The notes under the pieces are model-generated. The model did no database searches. It had not been told where the DNA came from and worked only from the letters and a program-made list of their open reading frames with translations. From NCBI GenBank assembly GCA_015143295.1, contig CM026570.1, positions 19,785,250-19,849,249 of the forward strand: a stretch of DNA of 64,000 nt, in the 5' to 3' direction. Made by a program: the position numbers and the translations under genes. Below are positions 1-13,800 of the stretch, in pieces. The DNA is from Tetracentron sinense (lineage: Eukaryota; Streptophyta; Magnoliopsida; Trochodendrales; Trochodendraceae). The stretch's first letter is position 1, and every line of letters begins with the position of its first letter.

Positions 1-515
1 CAACACCTTAACTATGGTTAAGATTTACTACTCCTTAGGGTTCAACCATGTAACCTTGGTTTTTTGAAAGAAAAAATAAATTAACCATAAGAGCATTCCT
101 AGCAGCCTCACCAAATTTTACTCACCAAAATAGCCAAAACTCACATTTTCCTATTTTGACTATCGACTTTTTTAAAACACTCACAGTAGCCTCACCAAAA
201 TAGCCAAAACTCACATTATTTTATTATTTGTGTAGGACCACAATAGTACGAATGAAGAGAGAAACCTTTATTTTATTATTTGTGTGGGACCACAATAAAG
301 GAAGGGAAAGGAATATTTAACTTTGGTGAGTGTAGGTGAGCATTGTACACTCACCAAACCGAAATGGTTATTTTGAAGAGGCTGGTGAAGACCTTTTAAA
401 GCATTTTTTTAATACTTTGGCTCACCAAAATAACTGTTTAATTATTTTGGCGAGGCTGCTAGGAATGCTCTAAGAGTTCACAAATATAACAAATGTTAAA
501 AAGACAGTGTAATGG
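1..515. mobile_element. Long-inverted-repeat MITE, core family copy a, interrupted
   Basis: The left part (1-90) has the core shared by many elements in this window: a TTAACTATGGTTAAGATT block, then CCTTAGGGTT, then TAACCTTGGTTTTTT. The right part resumes at 471 and ends in a GTTAAAAAG stretch. A second MITE (91-470) sits between the halves. The left edge lies at or beyond the window start. No coding capacity. Family assignment is inferred from similarity to better-bounded copies at 16459 and 59144. Confidence 0.5.
91..470. mobile_element. Tourist-like (PIF/Harbinger) MITE
   Basis: A 380-bp element with perfect 19-bp terminal inverted repeats GAGCATTCCTAGCAGCCTC (91-109 and 452-470). It is flanked by the 3-bp direct repeat TAA (88-90 and 471-473). 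The internal sequence repeats the motif CTCACCAAAATAGCCAAAA and has no long reading frame. Terminus type and TWA-like 3-bp duplication match Tourist-like PIF/Harbinger MITEs. It inserted into an older MITE. Confidence 0.85.
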
Positions 516-961
516 CTCTATGAGTGAGGCAGGCAATTTTGGTCTCGTGAGGGCAGGACCAAATCCGATCCAGTTTGAGGAAGAGTAAATGGGGCTTACC
601 ACTATTTTGATGTTGTTTATCTCTCTCCAAATCACTCACTCATCTCACATTTCTCTCTCAACAGAGGTTTGAGGGAGAGAACAAAGGGGCCCACACTCAT
701 GTTTATCTCTCCATATATATCCCTGTCCTTCAAAACATCCACTCCTCTTTCTCTCTCCATAGTGGTTAGAAGATGAGAAAGAAAGGGTTTGAATTTGCCT
801 TTTTGCCCACTTATGAAATTGAGTGATTTAGATTTCGAGCATGCTCATCGTACCATCACTCGAGCATGAAATTGAGTGATACAGGACCTTCCTTAAAGGC
901 TACAAAATGTAGGTTGGGTTGTGTTTAGGACCTTCCTTGAAAGCTATTGCTTGTCTACAAG
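516..961. other. Intergenic, no gene seen
   Basis: Mixed sequence with CT-rich patches and a short TATATATAT run near 713. It contains two similar short phrases (GAAATTGAGTGAT at about 817 and 869; AGGACCTTCCTT at about 884 and 929), which suggests small local duplications. No supported gene. Confidence 0.5.
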
Positions 962-966
962 ACTTT

Positions 967-2331
967 TGTAAGGGATAAAATTCGTAAAAAGGAGTAAAAA
1001 GAAGGGGTAAAATAGGAATTTCTCATGCTAACAAATTCTAACAATTTAGCCGACATAAGCCCACTTGGGCTATGTGCTGGCTCACTTGAGTGTTGTCTGA
1101 CAGGTGACCTCATCATGACTACACAAGTCATGATGACTTCAAATGCCTATAAATAAGCAAGAATCACCAGAAAGAAGAGAAGGATGGTGCGGAAGGCAAG
1201 AGAGGAAATAAAGGGCAGAAGAAGAAGAGGAAGAAGGAGATCTGAGAAACTTGAGTCATTCACACCCCTACCCCGAAGGGCTATGCAGGCGGCCACTCAC
1301 CTAATTCTCTCATCTTCCTTTGGTGTTATCCGGCTACTTGATGCTCTTTATGGCCTCACAATCTATTATGGTCACCGGATTCTCTCAAATAGGCCATGAA
1401 TAGTGCCGAATCCGTTGTCGCATTGTCTGTTGTGAATAGTGTCGAATCCGTTGTCGCGTTGTCTGCTATGAATAGTGCTAAATCCGTTGTAGCGTTGCCT
1501 ACTGTGAATAGTGCCGAATACGTTGTCACGTTATGTTGTGAATAGTGCTGAGCTCGTTGTCCGTTGTCTGATGTACAACGTACCCGTTGTTTGATGCACA
1601 ACGTACCCGTTGTTTGATGTACAACGTACCCGTTGTCTGATGCACAACGTACCCGTTGTCTGTGCCTTGTCCGAGCTACGTTGTCTGTGCCTTATCCGAG
1701 CTACGTTGTCAGAGCTAAGTTGTCCGAGCTACGTTGTCAGAGCTACGTTGTCTGTGCCTTATCCAAACTACGTTGTCAGAGCTACGTTATCTGTGCCTTG
1801 TCAGAGCTACGTTGTCTGTGCCTTATCTGAGCTACGTTGTCTGTGCCTTATCCGAGCTACGTTGTCCGAGCTACGTTGTCAGAGCTACGTTGTCTGTGCC
1901 TTATCCGAACTACGTTGTCAGAGCTACGTTATCTGTGCCTTGTCAGAGCTATGTTGTCTGTGCCTTATCTGAGCTACGTTGTCTGTGCCTTATCCGAGCT
2001 ACGTTGTCAGAGCTACGTTGTCTGTGCCTTATCCGAGCTACGTTGTCAGATCTACGTTGTCTGAGCCATATTCTTTGTGCCTCCTGAGCTACAATCTCCA
2101 GAGCATAACAGCAGAGCTCGTCCTCAAGTGCATATATCCAGTGACCTCACGATAAGTATCTTTATACTATTATGTTCATGTGCTTGTGCCTTATACTGAC
2201 TTTATCATCGGAGCTTATTTCAGGGTGCACACCCGCCCCCTCAGACTCATTCACAGGTGGCTTTTTGCTAACATTCCTCTACCAACTAAGCAGCTATAGA
2301 CGTGTGGCGTGTAGGAGATTTTTCCCTTTCA
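967..2331 (+). repeat. 5' LTR of non-autonomous element
   Basis: 1,365 bp, TG...CA. The first 420 bp are unique and include a TATAAATA-like promoter candidate near 1149. Positions 1385-2075 form a repeat array; the last 250 bp are again unique. It is 91 bp shorter than its partner at 3441-4896, mostly through array copy number. Confidence 0.9.
1385..2075 (+). repeat. Minisatellite array inside 5' LTR
   Basis: Three successive tandem patterns, all built on CGTTGTC. First come roughly 43-bp units starting GAATAGTGCCGAATCCGTTG. Then come 23-bp units containing the imperfect palindrome ACAACGTACCCGTTGT. Then come about 13-bp units GAGCTACGTTGTC alternating with TGTGCCTTATCC in a higher-order pattern. 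The units lack stop codons in several frames, so long open frames here are a by-product of the repeat. Confidence 0.9.
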
Positions 2332-3440
2332 AAATGGCGCCGTCTGTGGGAACAATTGGGAAAAAGGCAAAGGAGCTTAAACAATCGCAAATAACGAGCG
2401 TCTTCTACGTTTGAATGGGGCTTTCACTGCATGATGACAATCAAGAGGTAATTATCGAGTGCATTATCATCCTCAAGTGATTTATCAATTGAACTGTCCA
2501 GTGCATGCTCTAGTGAATTTTCAATATCAAGTGAATTTCGAAGTGACTTATCAAGTGAAAGATCAAGAGAAACGACCAGTGCCATATCAAGTAAAAAACA
2601 TCGTGAATGCAATGTCAAATGATGTCTTATCTGATATGTCTGAATACGGTGATGGGACACTTGTAGCTTCTTAATGACATGTCATCCGAGCAAGGTGTCT
2701 TACCACACGGTTCGACACATATCTAAGCATGATGCTCACTACGGGACCTCTGTGACTCAGTTAGATGCATTGCCCGGTAAGCGACCAATTGACTTATTTT
2801 TATGCAATGCCATCTGAGCATGGTGTCATGATGCCCCATTACGAGTCATTCGCGTGAGATAGCATTTGTCTATATTTATGATGGTTTTTACTACAAACTC
2901 ATCCGTGTGTTTATCAAGTGAATCCTTGTGTTCATACAGCTTCACGTGTTCATGCCCCTTCCCGTGCTCAAAGTACCTAATGACTTCATTTTTTATACAT
3001 GTACATTCCCGTGCTCTCTGACACATGCTCTGAGGTACTATGCACGAGAAACAATTGCTCTGACCTGACTAGGGGCTGATACAAGCTCGTCTTCGCTGGC
3101 ACAAGCTCGTCCTCGTTGATGAAAGTTCCTCTTTGTTGTTCGCAAGCTCGGCCTCGTTGTCAATGATTCGCTCTAACTCCTCGGCGAGCTCTGCCTCCAC
3201 AACATCAGTCTTCATGCGAAAGCACAACGTATCAGTAAGAACGAAGCATCTACAACAGAAGAGAGCGGAGAGCGGAACACAATCAGTGTCTGCGGACCAG
3301 GTAGATCCATGTTCCTTTTCACGCTCTAAGCAAGTTACTTGTTTGTTTGTGCAACATGCAGGATATCATTTTTGAGAATTTTACCCATGAAGTATTCTCG
3401 GCACCTCGAACGGAGTCCAAGGCACCGAGAAGGGGCTAAG
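2332..3440 (+). other. Interior of non-autonomous LTR element, non-coding
   Basis: About 1.1 kb without retroelement domains. Positions 2455-2600 are a degenerate array of TCAAGTGA(A/C)TT-like units. Positions 3065-3200 hold diverged AAGCTCGTCCTCGTTG-like units. The interior ends in the purine-rich stretch GAGAAGGGGCTAAG directly before the 3' LTR, a probable polypurine tract. Confidence 0.75.
2335..2352 (+). promoter_or_regulatory. Primer binding site candidate
   Basis: TGGCGCCGTCTGTGGGAA lies 3 nt after the 5' LTR end. The first nine bases equal those of the tRNA-Asp-complementary PBS seen at 31081; the rest differ, so the exact primer tRNA is unsure. Confidence 0.7.
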
Positions 3441-4896
3441 TGTAAGGGATAAAATTCGTAAAAAGGAGTAAAAAGAATGGGTAAAATAGGAATTTCTCAT
3501 GCTAACAAATTCTAACAATTTAACCGATATAAGCCCACTTGGGTTATGTGCTGGCTCACTTGAGTGTTGTCTGACAGGTGACCTCATCATGACTACACAA
3601 GTCATGATGACTTCAAATGCCTATAAATAAGCAAGAATCACCAGAAAGAAGAGAAGGATGATGCGGAAGGCAAGAGAGGAAATAAAGGGCAGAAGAAGAA
3701 GAGGAAGAAGGAGATCTGAGAAGCTTGAGTCATTCACACCCCTACCCCGAAGGGCTATGCAGGCGGCCACTCACCTGATTCTCTCATCTTCCTTTGGTGT
3801 TATCCGGCTACTTGATGCTCTTTATGGCCTCACAATCTATTATGGTCACCGGATTCTCTCAAATAGGCCATGAATAGTGCCGAATCCGTTGTCGCGTTGT
3901 CTGTTGTGAATAGTGTCGAATCCGTTGTCGCGTTGTCTGCTGTGAATAGTGCTAAATCCGTTGAGCGTTGCCTACTGTGAATAGTGCCGAATACGTTGTC
4001 ACGTTGTGTTGTGAATAGTGCCGAGCTCGTTGTCCGTTGTCTGATGTACAACGTACCCGTTGTTTGATGCACAACGTACCCGTTGTTTGATGTACAACGT
4101 ACCCGTTGTCTGATGCACAACGTACCCGTTGTCTGTGCCTTCTACGAGCTACGTTGTCTGTGTCTTATCCGAGCTACGTTGTCAGAGCTACGTTGTCCGA
4201 GCTACGTTGTCAGAGCTACGTTGTCTGTGCCTTATCCGAACTACGTTGTCAGAGCTACGTTATCTGTGCCTTGTCAGAGCTACGTTGTCTGTGCCTTATC
4301 TGAGCTACGTTGTCTGTGCCTTATCCGAGCTACGTTGTCCGAGCTACGTTGTCAGAGCTACATTGTCCGAGCTACGTTGTCAGAGCTACGTTGTCTGTGC
4401 CTTATCTGAACTACGTTGTCAGAGCTACGTTATCTGTGCCTTGTCAGAGCTACGTTGTCTGTGCCTTATCTGAGCTACGTTGTCTGTGCCTTATCCGAGC
4501 TACGTTGTCAGAGTTACGTTGTCCGCGCTACGTTGTCCGAGCTACGTTGTCTGTGCCTTATCCGAGCTACGTTGTCAGAGTTACGTTGTCCGAGCTACGT
4601 TGTCAGAGCTACGTTGTCTGAGCCATATTCTTTGTGCCTCCTGAGCTACAATCTCCAGAGCATAACAGCAGAGCTCGTCCTCAAGTGCATATACCCAGTG
4701 ACCTCACGATAAGTATCTTTATACTATTATGTTCAAATGTTCATGTGCTTGTGCCTTATACTGACTTTATCATCGGAGCTTATTTCAGGGTGCACACCCG
4801 CCCCCTCATACTCATTCACAGGTGGTTTTTTGCTAACATTCCTCTACCAACTAATCAGCTATAGACATGTGGCGTGTACGGGATTTTTCCCTTTCA
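3441..4896 (+). repeat. 3' LTR of non-autonomous element
   Basis: 1,456 bp, TGTAAGGG...CCCTTTCA, nearly identical to 967-2331 outside the array. Its CGTTGTC-type array (about 3870-4625) has a different number and order of the 13-bp units, so array length changed in at least one LTR after insertion. Confidence 0.9.
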
Positions 4897-4901
4897 ACTT
4901 T

Positions 4902-5243
4902 CATGGCTTCCGCTTATAAATCCAAACAAAATATCTTGATTAAACTGTGGTTAGCATTTGTTGATGCTGGAAAAGTAAATAAAAGGCATCAACATCTTTT
5001 AAAAAGTTAAATACAACTAAGCTTAACCTGTTTTGCTAGGTGGCATGAACTTTTGCACCTAACTATTTTTCTATATAACCCTACCTCATGTCATATCATC
5101 ATTGAATTATAGTAACTGTATATGCGGTCTATATCTCAATTGTCCATACTTTCTTGGTAAGATGGTTCACTGGCTATTATGGCGACATCTACTCTTGTTG
5201 TTATACCACATTATTATATTCTGCTATATTTATTTCTGGTGAA
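4902..5243. other. Intergenic, nothing supported
   Basis: AT-rich unique sequence between the LTR element and the next foldback element. No gene, RNA or repeat could be supported. Confidence 0.5.
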
Positions 5244-5596
5244 CTGAGATCGAATCACAGCCAATTGCGATTCAATTTGGGGAGAGTTCAGTCACACCCA
5301 TAGGCCAACACATGTCCCTTTTAACCTTTATTAACTTTGGTTAAGATTCACTAACCCTTGGGTTCAACAATATAACTAGTTTTTTAAAAAAATATTAACA
5401 AATATTAACTCTTAAGGATTAAAAAATTCTTAATTAGTGTTAAATATTTTTTTTTAATTTTTTTCTTCTAAAAACCAATGTTATATTGTTGAAACCCCGT
5501 AAATCTTAACCAGAGTTCATAAGAGTTATAAGGGATGCGTGGCCTGTGGGTGCGATGGGCTAGTTCAATTGCAATTGAATGTGATTCGGTCTCAAG
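5244..5596. mobile_element. Foldback MITE, core family copy b
   Basis: A stem-loop element with arms of about 150 bp. Outer arms pair CTGAGATCGAATCACA (left) with its diverged complement ending near 5596. Inner arms carry the core TTAACTTTGGTTAAGATTCAC / AAATCTTAACCAGAGTT and ATATAACTAGTTTTT / AAAAACCAATGTTATAT. The loop is AT-rich. No coding capacity and no clear target duplication. Confidence 0.7.
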
Positions 5597-5644
5597 AACA
5601 ATACATACATCTTAGTTTCAATATGCACATTGGTGCATTCAAAT

Positions 5645-6244
5645 TAGGGGTGTAAACGAGCTGAGTTGAGCCGAGCCGGGTGTTACCCAAGCTCGGCTCG
5701 TGACATATATATGTTGGCTCAAGCTCAATTCGAGCCCTCGAATGCTAACTTAAGCTCGACTCGTTTATAGATAATTGAGCTTGAGTCGGGTCGCGAGCTT
5801 GCACTATTATTTTAGGCTCATTTACCCTACTTTTAACCCAAAAAAAATTCAAATCAAAATCTTTAGAGTTCTTCAGATTCTCCCTCCCCACCCCCCAAAA
5901 AAATAATAAATAACTGAACTTAGTTACTTTCATTAGTCTACCAGAAGAAACATGATATAGAGAATCTATAAATTTGAAAAGATGAAGTTAACTTTTAAGT
6001 TTCACCTCAACAACAAATTATATTTAAGTTGCGTAATTTATGTGAAAACTAATATTATTAGGGTATTATAAGTAGTATAGTAAAATTAATCTAGCTAAAC
6101 CGAGCCGTTCGTTGCTTGTGTTCGGCTTGATTAACAAACGAGTTCAATCATTTAACTCGGCATAGCTCAATGAGCTCAAATACCCAATTCAAGCTTGGCT
6201 CATTTCGATATTAATCGAGCCGGCTCGGCTCATTGACAACCCTA
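5645..6244. mobile_element. hAT-type non-autonomous element
   Basis: 600 bp, ends TAGGGGTGTAAACGAGC (left) and, in reverse complement, TAGGGTTGTCAATGAGCC (right). Flanking octamers ATTCAAAT (5637-5644) and ATTCAGAC (6245-6252) agree at six of eight positions, as expected for an aged 8-bp hAT duplication. Both ends are rich in GAGCTCGGCTCGAG-like motifs; the middle is AT-rich. Related fragments lie at 20274 and 58480. Confidence 0.65.
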
Positions 6245-6406
6245 ATTCAGACCACTGGTAGCATTGACTTCAGTCTCTAAAGTTAATTTATAAAAAGTGA
6301 TTAATTTTTTTTACTAAGAAAAGAAGCGTGTGTACGTCTTTATTCCACTGTCATTTTTTGTTCTTTGCTTGCATGTCATTTTCATCCCGTGTGTTGGGTC
6401 TTTGCT

Positions 6407-7846
<1,440 letters not shown>

Positions 7847-10800
7847 TTATCTCGCTGGTTTCTTTCTCCACTCAGTGCGACCACGGTTTATTTCTAGCCC
7901 ATCACTGGACAATCTCAAAAAATGCAAGAACTGACAGCAGTCTTGTTTGTGTTTCCTTGCAGTGGCTGACCCATTCATCCCATGATCCTCGGAAATTGAT
8001 TCGAGGCTAGTGAGGGAATCAACTAAGTCATTGTGCTGGCATTCTCGTCTGTAATCCAGTGTGATCTTTTGCAGTTCATGGGTGTCAATAATTTCTTGAG
8101 GCATACTCTGTCATAGAGAAATAAATAAATCAAAGATCCACCCAAATGCAGAACATTTCAAATCATGAAATATTGATGAAAAACAAAAGGTAACTTTTAA
8201 GTGGATATGAGTACCACTAATGACCATCTATATCAGAACACATCATGCACGTGCATGGGTTTTGGAGTCAGGGCCATTCAATATGCCCAGCTCCCAAATA
8301 CCATCATCCAGTCTATAAACTTCTCCGTGCCAATCACTAGATTTTCCTTTCGATCGTCCAAAGGACTGAAATAGATCAGTGGTTCAGACCATCCAATAGT
8401 TTGAATTTTGAGTCTAGGAAATCTCCTGGTTGGAACCATCAAATAGTGCATCCTTCCAGAATGTGGGTAAGTTACCCTTCAAAGCATGTGGGTTAGGTAT
8501 TTTGATTTGTTGTTATTGATGGTAATTCTCATCTACAAGGCTCAGGCCATAGATTTAACCATCAATGAGAAAATAACCGGATTTGTACTATAAGAGCATA
8601 ACATAGACTAAGGAGAATGGAAGAGCGACATTTCTACCAACCTCAAGAACCCATCCAATGTAAGTGACATTGTTTACATGCTGGTTCATGTCCAGATCAG
8701 CTCTTCTAGGCTACAAATTTCCAAAGCAAACTGATAAGTTGAGGAGAGAGCTTTTAAAAGAAACCAGAACCAAGCACGCCAATTAAGCAGTTACAAGTCC
8801 AATCTTTAAATTGATAGGATGATTTACCACAAGCCCTAGTCTGGAACACTGCACAGGATCTTCAAGCTTGGGAATTTTCTTCAGGCTGCTGTTATCCTCC
8901 TCCGGAAATGCTAATCTGGATAGCATCACTTAACTCATTACACTAGCACAGACATGTTTTTTTTTTAAACATGAAATATTACAGAAATAAGAAGCTTATT
9001 GGGGGTTTAAATATTTAGCAGAGTTAATGATTAATCCAGCCACTGCTGCTATACAACCATGGGAGGTTAAGTGGGATTAAGAGAATTCTATCCTATAAGC
9101 TTGATATAGTCCACCACCATTGATCAGACATTCTACGGTCTACTTTAAAGTAGGTTTTCAAAACTTACAAGGTGCTAAAACAGTGCAAGATGCCATGTGG
9201 CGCGACATTTCATTCTGAAACCAACGTCTAGTAACTAGAATTCAACTCAGACGTCAGTTTTCCAATTCTGAATTCAACTTGTTCAAATCAACAAGAGAAA
9301 TGCTTTTATTGCAACAGCCAGTCATCTATCAGACCAGGGATGATAGAATCAAGACCTAGGCTCAAGACTAAACAATAAGATAAACCCGTTTGACACAACT
9401 GAGTTCCAAATCAATCCATGAGTTGAACAATGGTTGAAGCAGCCCAGACCCCCATGACCAAATTACATAAACAAACAAAAAGTGGTAAGCATGAGTGCTT
9501 CAGCCATCAAACAACACGTGGTAAAAAAGGGCAGAGGACGCTGTTTAACAGAGCAACAACATATCAACTTGTGGGTTTTATCATAATTTCTGCTAGTTAT
9601 ATCACCACATTAAGTGAACACAACTATATGTAAATACAAAAGAACATCATTGGGCAGGATCAAGGAAGAAGAAAAAAACAGCCTACCGGGGAGTTCGAGG
9701 ACAGTGAATCAGATATTCATCCCGAACATCATCAGAGACTTTCTGAAGTCGCCTAGTGTCTTGGTTCATCATCACCCACTTGCTGCAGCCAAATTATACA
9801 AATGGTCAACTTTGAAAAAAATTAAAATAAAAAAAAAGTGCATTCCAAACCCCTCTGACCTGTAAGCATGGGTAGCAACGCATCAGAACAGTAACATCAT
9901 AGATGTATTTATTTAAATACATGTAAGGAGCGCAGTAAATGTGATACACAAGTAATTAACCGATCATAATACACATTCAAATGCAGAAACTCCATACAAT
10001 AGCTCCCTCCTAAAATGATGGTTTATCAAGAATATTTTTTAGGGCAAAATTGACTCCATTGGCTGCTAATGATCTGTTAAACTTCTGTGGGAAGTCAGAA
10101 AGGAAAGTAGATGATCAAGTAAAGTACCCATGCATTTGATGGTCAAAATCATCCAACATGAACAGTGGTCCTCTTTTGGTGTTGACCTGCACAGAATGGG
10201 TGGTGTGGCCACAAGAAAAATCCCATATATAGGACCCAGGTTTTCTGCTACCAGTTTCCCACAAGGATAGATACGGAAACAAGTGTATCATCAATAGGTT
10301 CCAACCACATCAGTTTCTTACATTGCTTCGAAGAAAAGCTCCATTCCCCTCATAAAATCTAATTTTTGATTTTTCAAAACCAGATCCATTTCCACCCTAG
10401 TAACTATTGCTAAGTAGTTTCCAGGCATTGGTAGGGGGTATTGGCATAGGAATCAGTGTGGTTTTAAACTTTGGTTTCTATATGAACTACGGTCCTCTCC
10501 TCTCAGAGGAGGAAATATTCCGGAAGTTTATGAAAGTCTATTGAAATATTTTAAAAGTTTCTAAACACGGAACACTAAGGAAACATGCATTGATATTTTA
10601 GGACACGATAAAACAAGCATTAATACACACTGAAAACAACATAATGAGAAAAAAATTGAGATCAATAGCATGTTTACAAGCTATTACACGTCTCTAAAGT
10701 TCAAAAAGTTATTCTTACTAGTACAAAAAAGTCGATCTTACAGATAATCAATTATCTATATTCATGATCACAATGTGATAGTTCAAAAAAAAATTTGATG

Positions 10801-13800
10801 AGACAGTGCATCAATCATAAAGCTCATCCACATAGCGTTATGATGTGGGACGAAATAATATTGTTCAATTTATAAATAGTTATTAATTACACAATATTGT
10901 TACAAAATTATCAAATATATTGCATCTGTTGATTTATAGATTCCATATTTGTTTAAATTTTCTTTGACAAAACTTTCTGTAACTTTTAATTAAGAAAATA
11001 TTTTGATGTTTTTATTTAAATAATAACCTGAGTACATTAAATTTAGATTAAAGAGTGCACAATCAATAATTAGTGACAACAATATGTCATGGGTTAATCA
11101 TTAGATTCCTATTTATTAAAAATTAATACATAATTATTAATTTTCCAATTTTTATTGGAAATATATATATAAAAGAGTGATCCTTTTTACCAAAAAATTA
11201 TAAAAATAAAAGGCTCAAAGATGAAAAAAATATAGAAAATGAAGAGTTCCACATGCTTGGGTACCAAAATGTTATTAATATTTCCATACATGTTGACCGA
11301 AATATTGTATGTTAGACAAGTAAGAAAGTAAAGTTTCAATCGGAATTTGGAACAACACAAAATATACTGAAACATTACCTAAAAAGTAGAAAACATGTCA
11401 GAAAACATTATAATTTGGGGAATGATAGAGGAGGTACTCGCCTTAGACACTCCCACAATACATGGCAAGTTGAATAATTTTTCTCGTTTACTTGTGCAAC
11501 CGGTTAAACTAAACAAGACTGATGTTTTAATGATTTAACTGGATGCAGAAGTAAAAGGGCAAAGTGATTCCACATGTCATGTACTACAGTTTAGTGTCTA
11601 CACAACCACCTAGAAAGGCAGGTGCCTCTAGCGTTCCCTATATTTTATTATGATTTATACTACAAGTAGGTTTCATACAGGTAGACATGGAAATCAATAC
11701 ATTTAATGCTGGTAAACAATAGGACGTATGTCAAACTTTTAAATCATGAGTATCAGCAGCAATACTAAGACATTAACTTCATAAATATTTCCCAAATATG
11801 GTTTATTTGGCATGTCATTTGGTAATCTGTTGGTACCTTAGATGTACATGACTAGATACCATATTGTAACATATCTGAAACTTTTTTTGATTAGTAACAT
11901 ATTGGGAACTAGCATGTGTACTATGCAATGTAGTCTAGGCGATTAAGCCTAGCTAGGTGACGCCCAAGCTATGCCTAGGCAATAAAAATAAATATAAATT
12001 ATTTATATATATATATATATATATATTAAGTATACATATTACATATATATAATATTAATATATACACATAATAATTCAAACCTCCTAGGGTTGACAATAA
12101 TATAGGCAAATTAACATTTAATGTTTTAAAGCTTGAATGTAAGTCTATTTCGGCTAAACTGTTAGTTGACTTTTGTGACCCTGTAGATGAAAATATTTTT
12201 GAAGACCAAAATATGAAACTTTTTTTACCGGACTTTTGAGTTTTAATTTGTAGTAGAATTTATGAAATTTTAAATTTATACCTTAGAAATTTTGATCTAT
12301 GATACTTTTTATTGAATTCAAATGAGAGGTATAACCTTATTTACATATAAATATCATTTACTCTTTACTTTCAATTTTACACTTTACTTTCATTTACTTA
12401 ACAAATAAATATCTTAAGTAAATGAAAGTAAAGTGTAAAATGAAAGTAAAGAGTAAAAGATATTTATATGTAAATAAGTTGTAAAACATGATAACTATTA
12501 AAGGGTCTAGGCGATTTCTGCCCATCTAGAGAGGCGCCCTAGGCAGTAACAGTCCAAAACTGCCTAGGCGACCCCTAAGTGACGCCTTGACTACACTGGT
12601 ACTGTGTTGTTTGTACTTTGTACCTTATTAATAGATATTTATAGCAATTCATAGACTTTGATGTAGAACTATAATTATCAATCATACAGGCCAGTTAAAG
12701 TGATTCAATCAGGATGGTTTTTGTCATCTTCTGCTTCCCATTCTTTCTCATCTAGGTCTTCTTATCAATAGATTTTTTGATCTTCGTTTGAAGGCATTTT
12801 CCTGGATTGGACTTTTTTTCCTTGCTTCTCTTTTAGTTAGATCCTTAAAGGGAAATGTGGTTCTGGGGTTATTGAAGGTGGGATTTGATACCTGATCTGA
12901 TCTCATCATGTGGGAGTTTCCATGATAATTAAGAGAGGAAGACGAGAGAGAGTTGAAGTAGGGTGGGTTACCTTTTCTTTCGAGTTTAGATGAGGGAAAC
13001 GAGGAAGACTAGTGAGGGATTTAATAACTTATTTTTTGGTATTTTTCCATTTTTAATATATATCATGCTGACGTATGGTTGAACCGTTGACCTGCCCGGT
13101 TGAACTATTGGGTCATGAACCGATCCCTTTTGTGGTTGAAGAATGGTTCAGCTTTCAAAACATTGAATTTTCATTAGTTTCTAATTTCAGATCAAATATA
13201 AAGTTTAAAACTAATTTGAAAACCTAATTTGAATGAAAGAATTGGGAAAACTATTTCTAATATACATGATGCTGATGTACGGTTGAGCCGCTGGGCCATG
13301 AACTACTCCCTTTTGTATGGCATTGAATGGTTCAACTATCAAAGCATTGAGTTTTTTTATTAATTTAATGATTTATATCACATATAAAGTTCAAAACTAG
13401 TTTTAAAAAATTGATTCAAAAGAAAATATTGGGAAATCCATTTCCACAGCATGTATTTCTTTTAATTTTAAAAACTGGTCTCAAGAAAACCTAAATGAAT
13501 TTATGGAAGAAGAAATTGTAGAAACATGTTATTAAAGATTTTTGAAAGATTTCTCATGGAAAGGAGGAAAAATGCATCTTCTTAAAACTAATAGACGCGA
13601 TTCACTAAGGAATATAATGCGCTTTGAGGATGTCAGGAAGCCGTTTCCTACCAGCTCCCGCCTGAACTCAAAAAATATAGCACCTTTATGCTTTATGATG
13701 GTTTAACTGGTTGCATCCGAAGATGGTGTACTTGGGATTTACATGTTGGGAAAGAAGGTGCAATGCTACTACGAATGAGATATAATTCTTTTTTTTTCGT

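Larger units (their letters stand above)
962..4901 (+). mobile_element. Non-autonomous LTR retrotransposon (complete)
   Basis: The element runs from 967 to 4896 and is flanked by a perfect 5-bp target duplication ACTTT (962-966, 4897-4901). Both LTRs begin TGTAAGGG and end CCCTTTCA. A primer-binding-type sequence follows the 5' LTR and a purine-rich stretch precedes the 3' LTR. The 1.1-kb interior has no gag, protease, reverse transcriptase or integrase, so it must be mobilised in trans (LARD/TRIM-like). The PBS start, TGGCGCCGT, is shared with tRNA-Asp-primed gypsy elements, so a gypsy helper is likely. LTRs differ by roughly 1-2% outside the repeat array, which points to a fairly recent insertion. 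Confidence 0.92.

Noticed and set aside
1610-2087. Several overlapping open frames of 65-120 codons in one strand
   Set aside because: They translate the CGTTGTC minisatellite of the LTR in different frames; the repeat unit lacks stop codons. The same occurs at 4083-4712.
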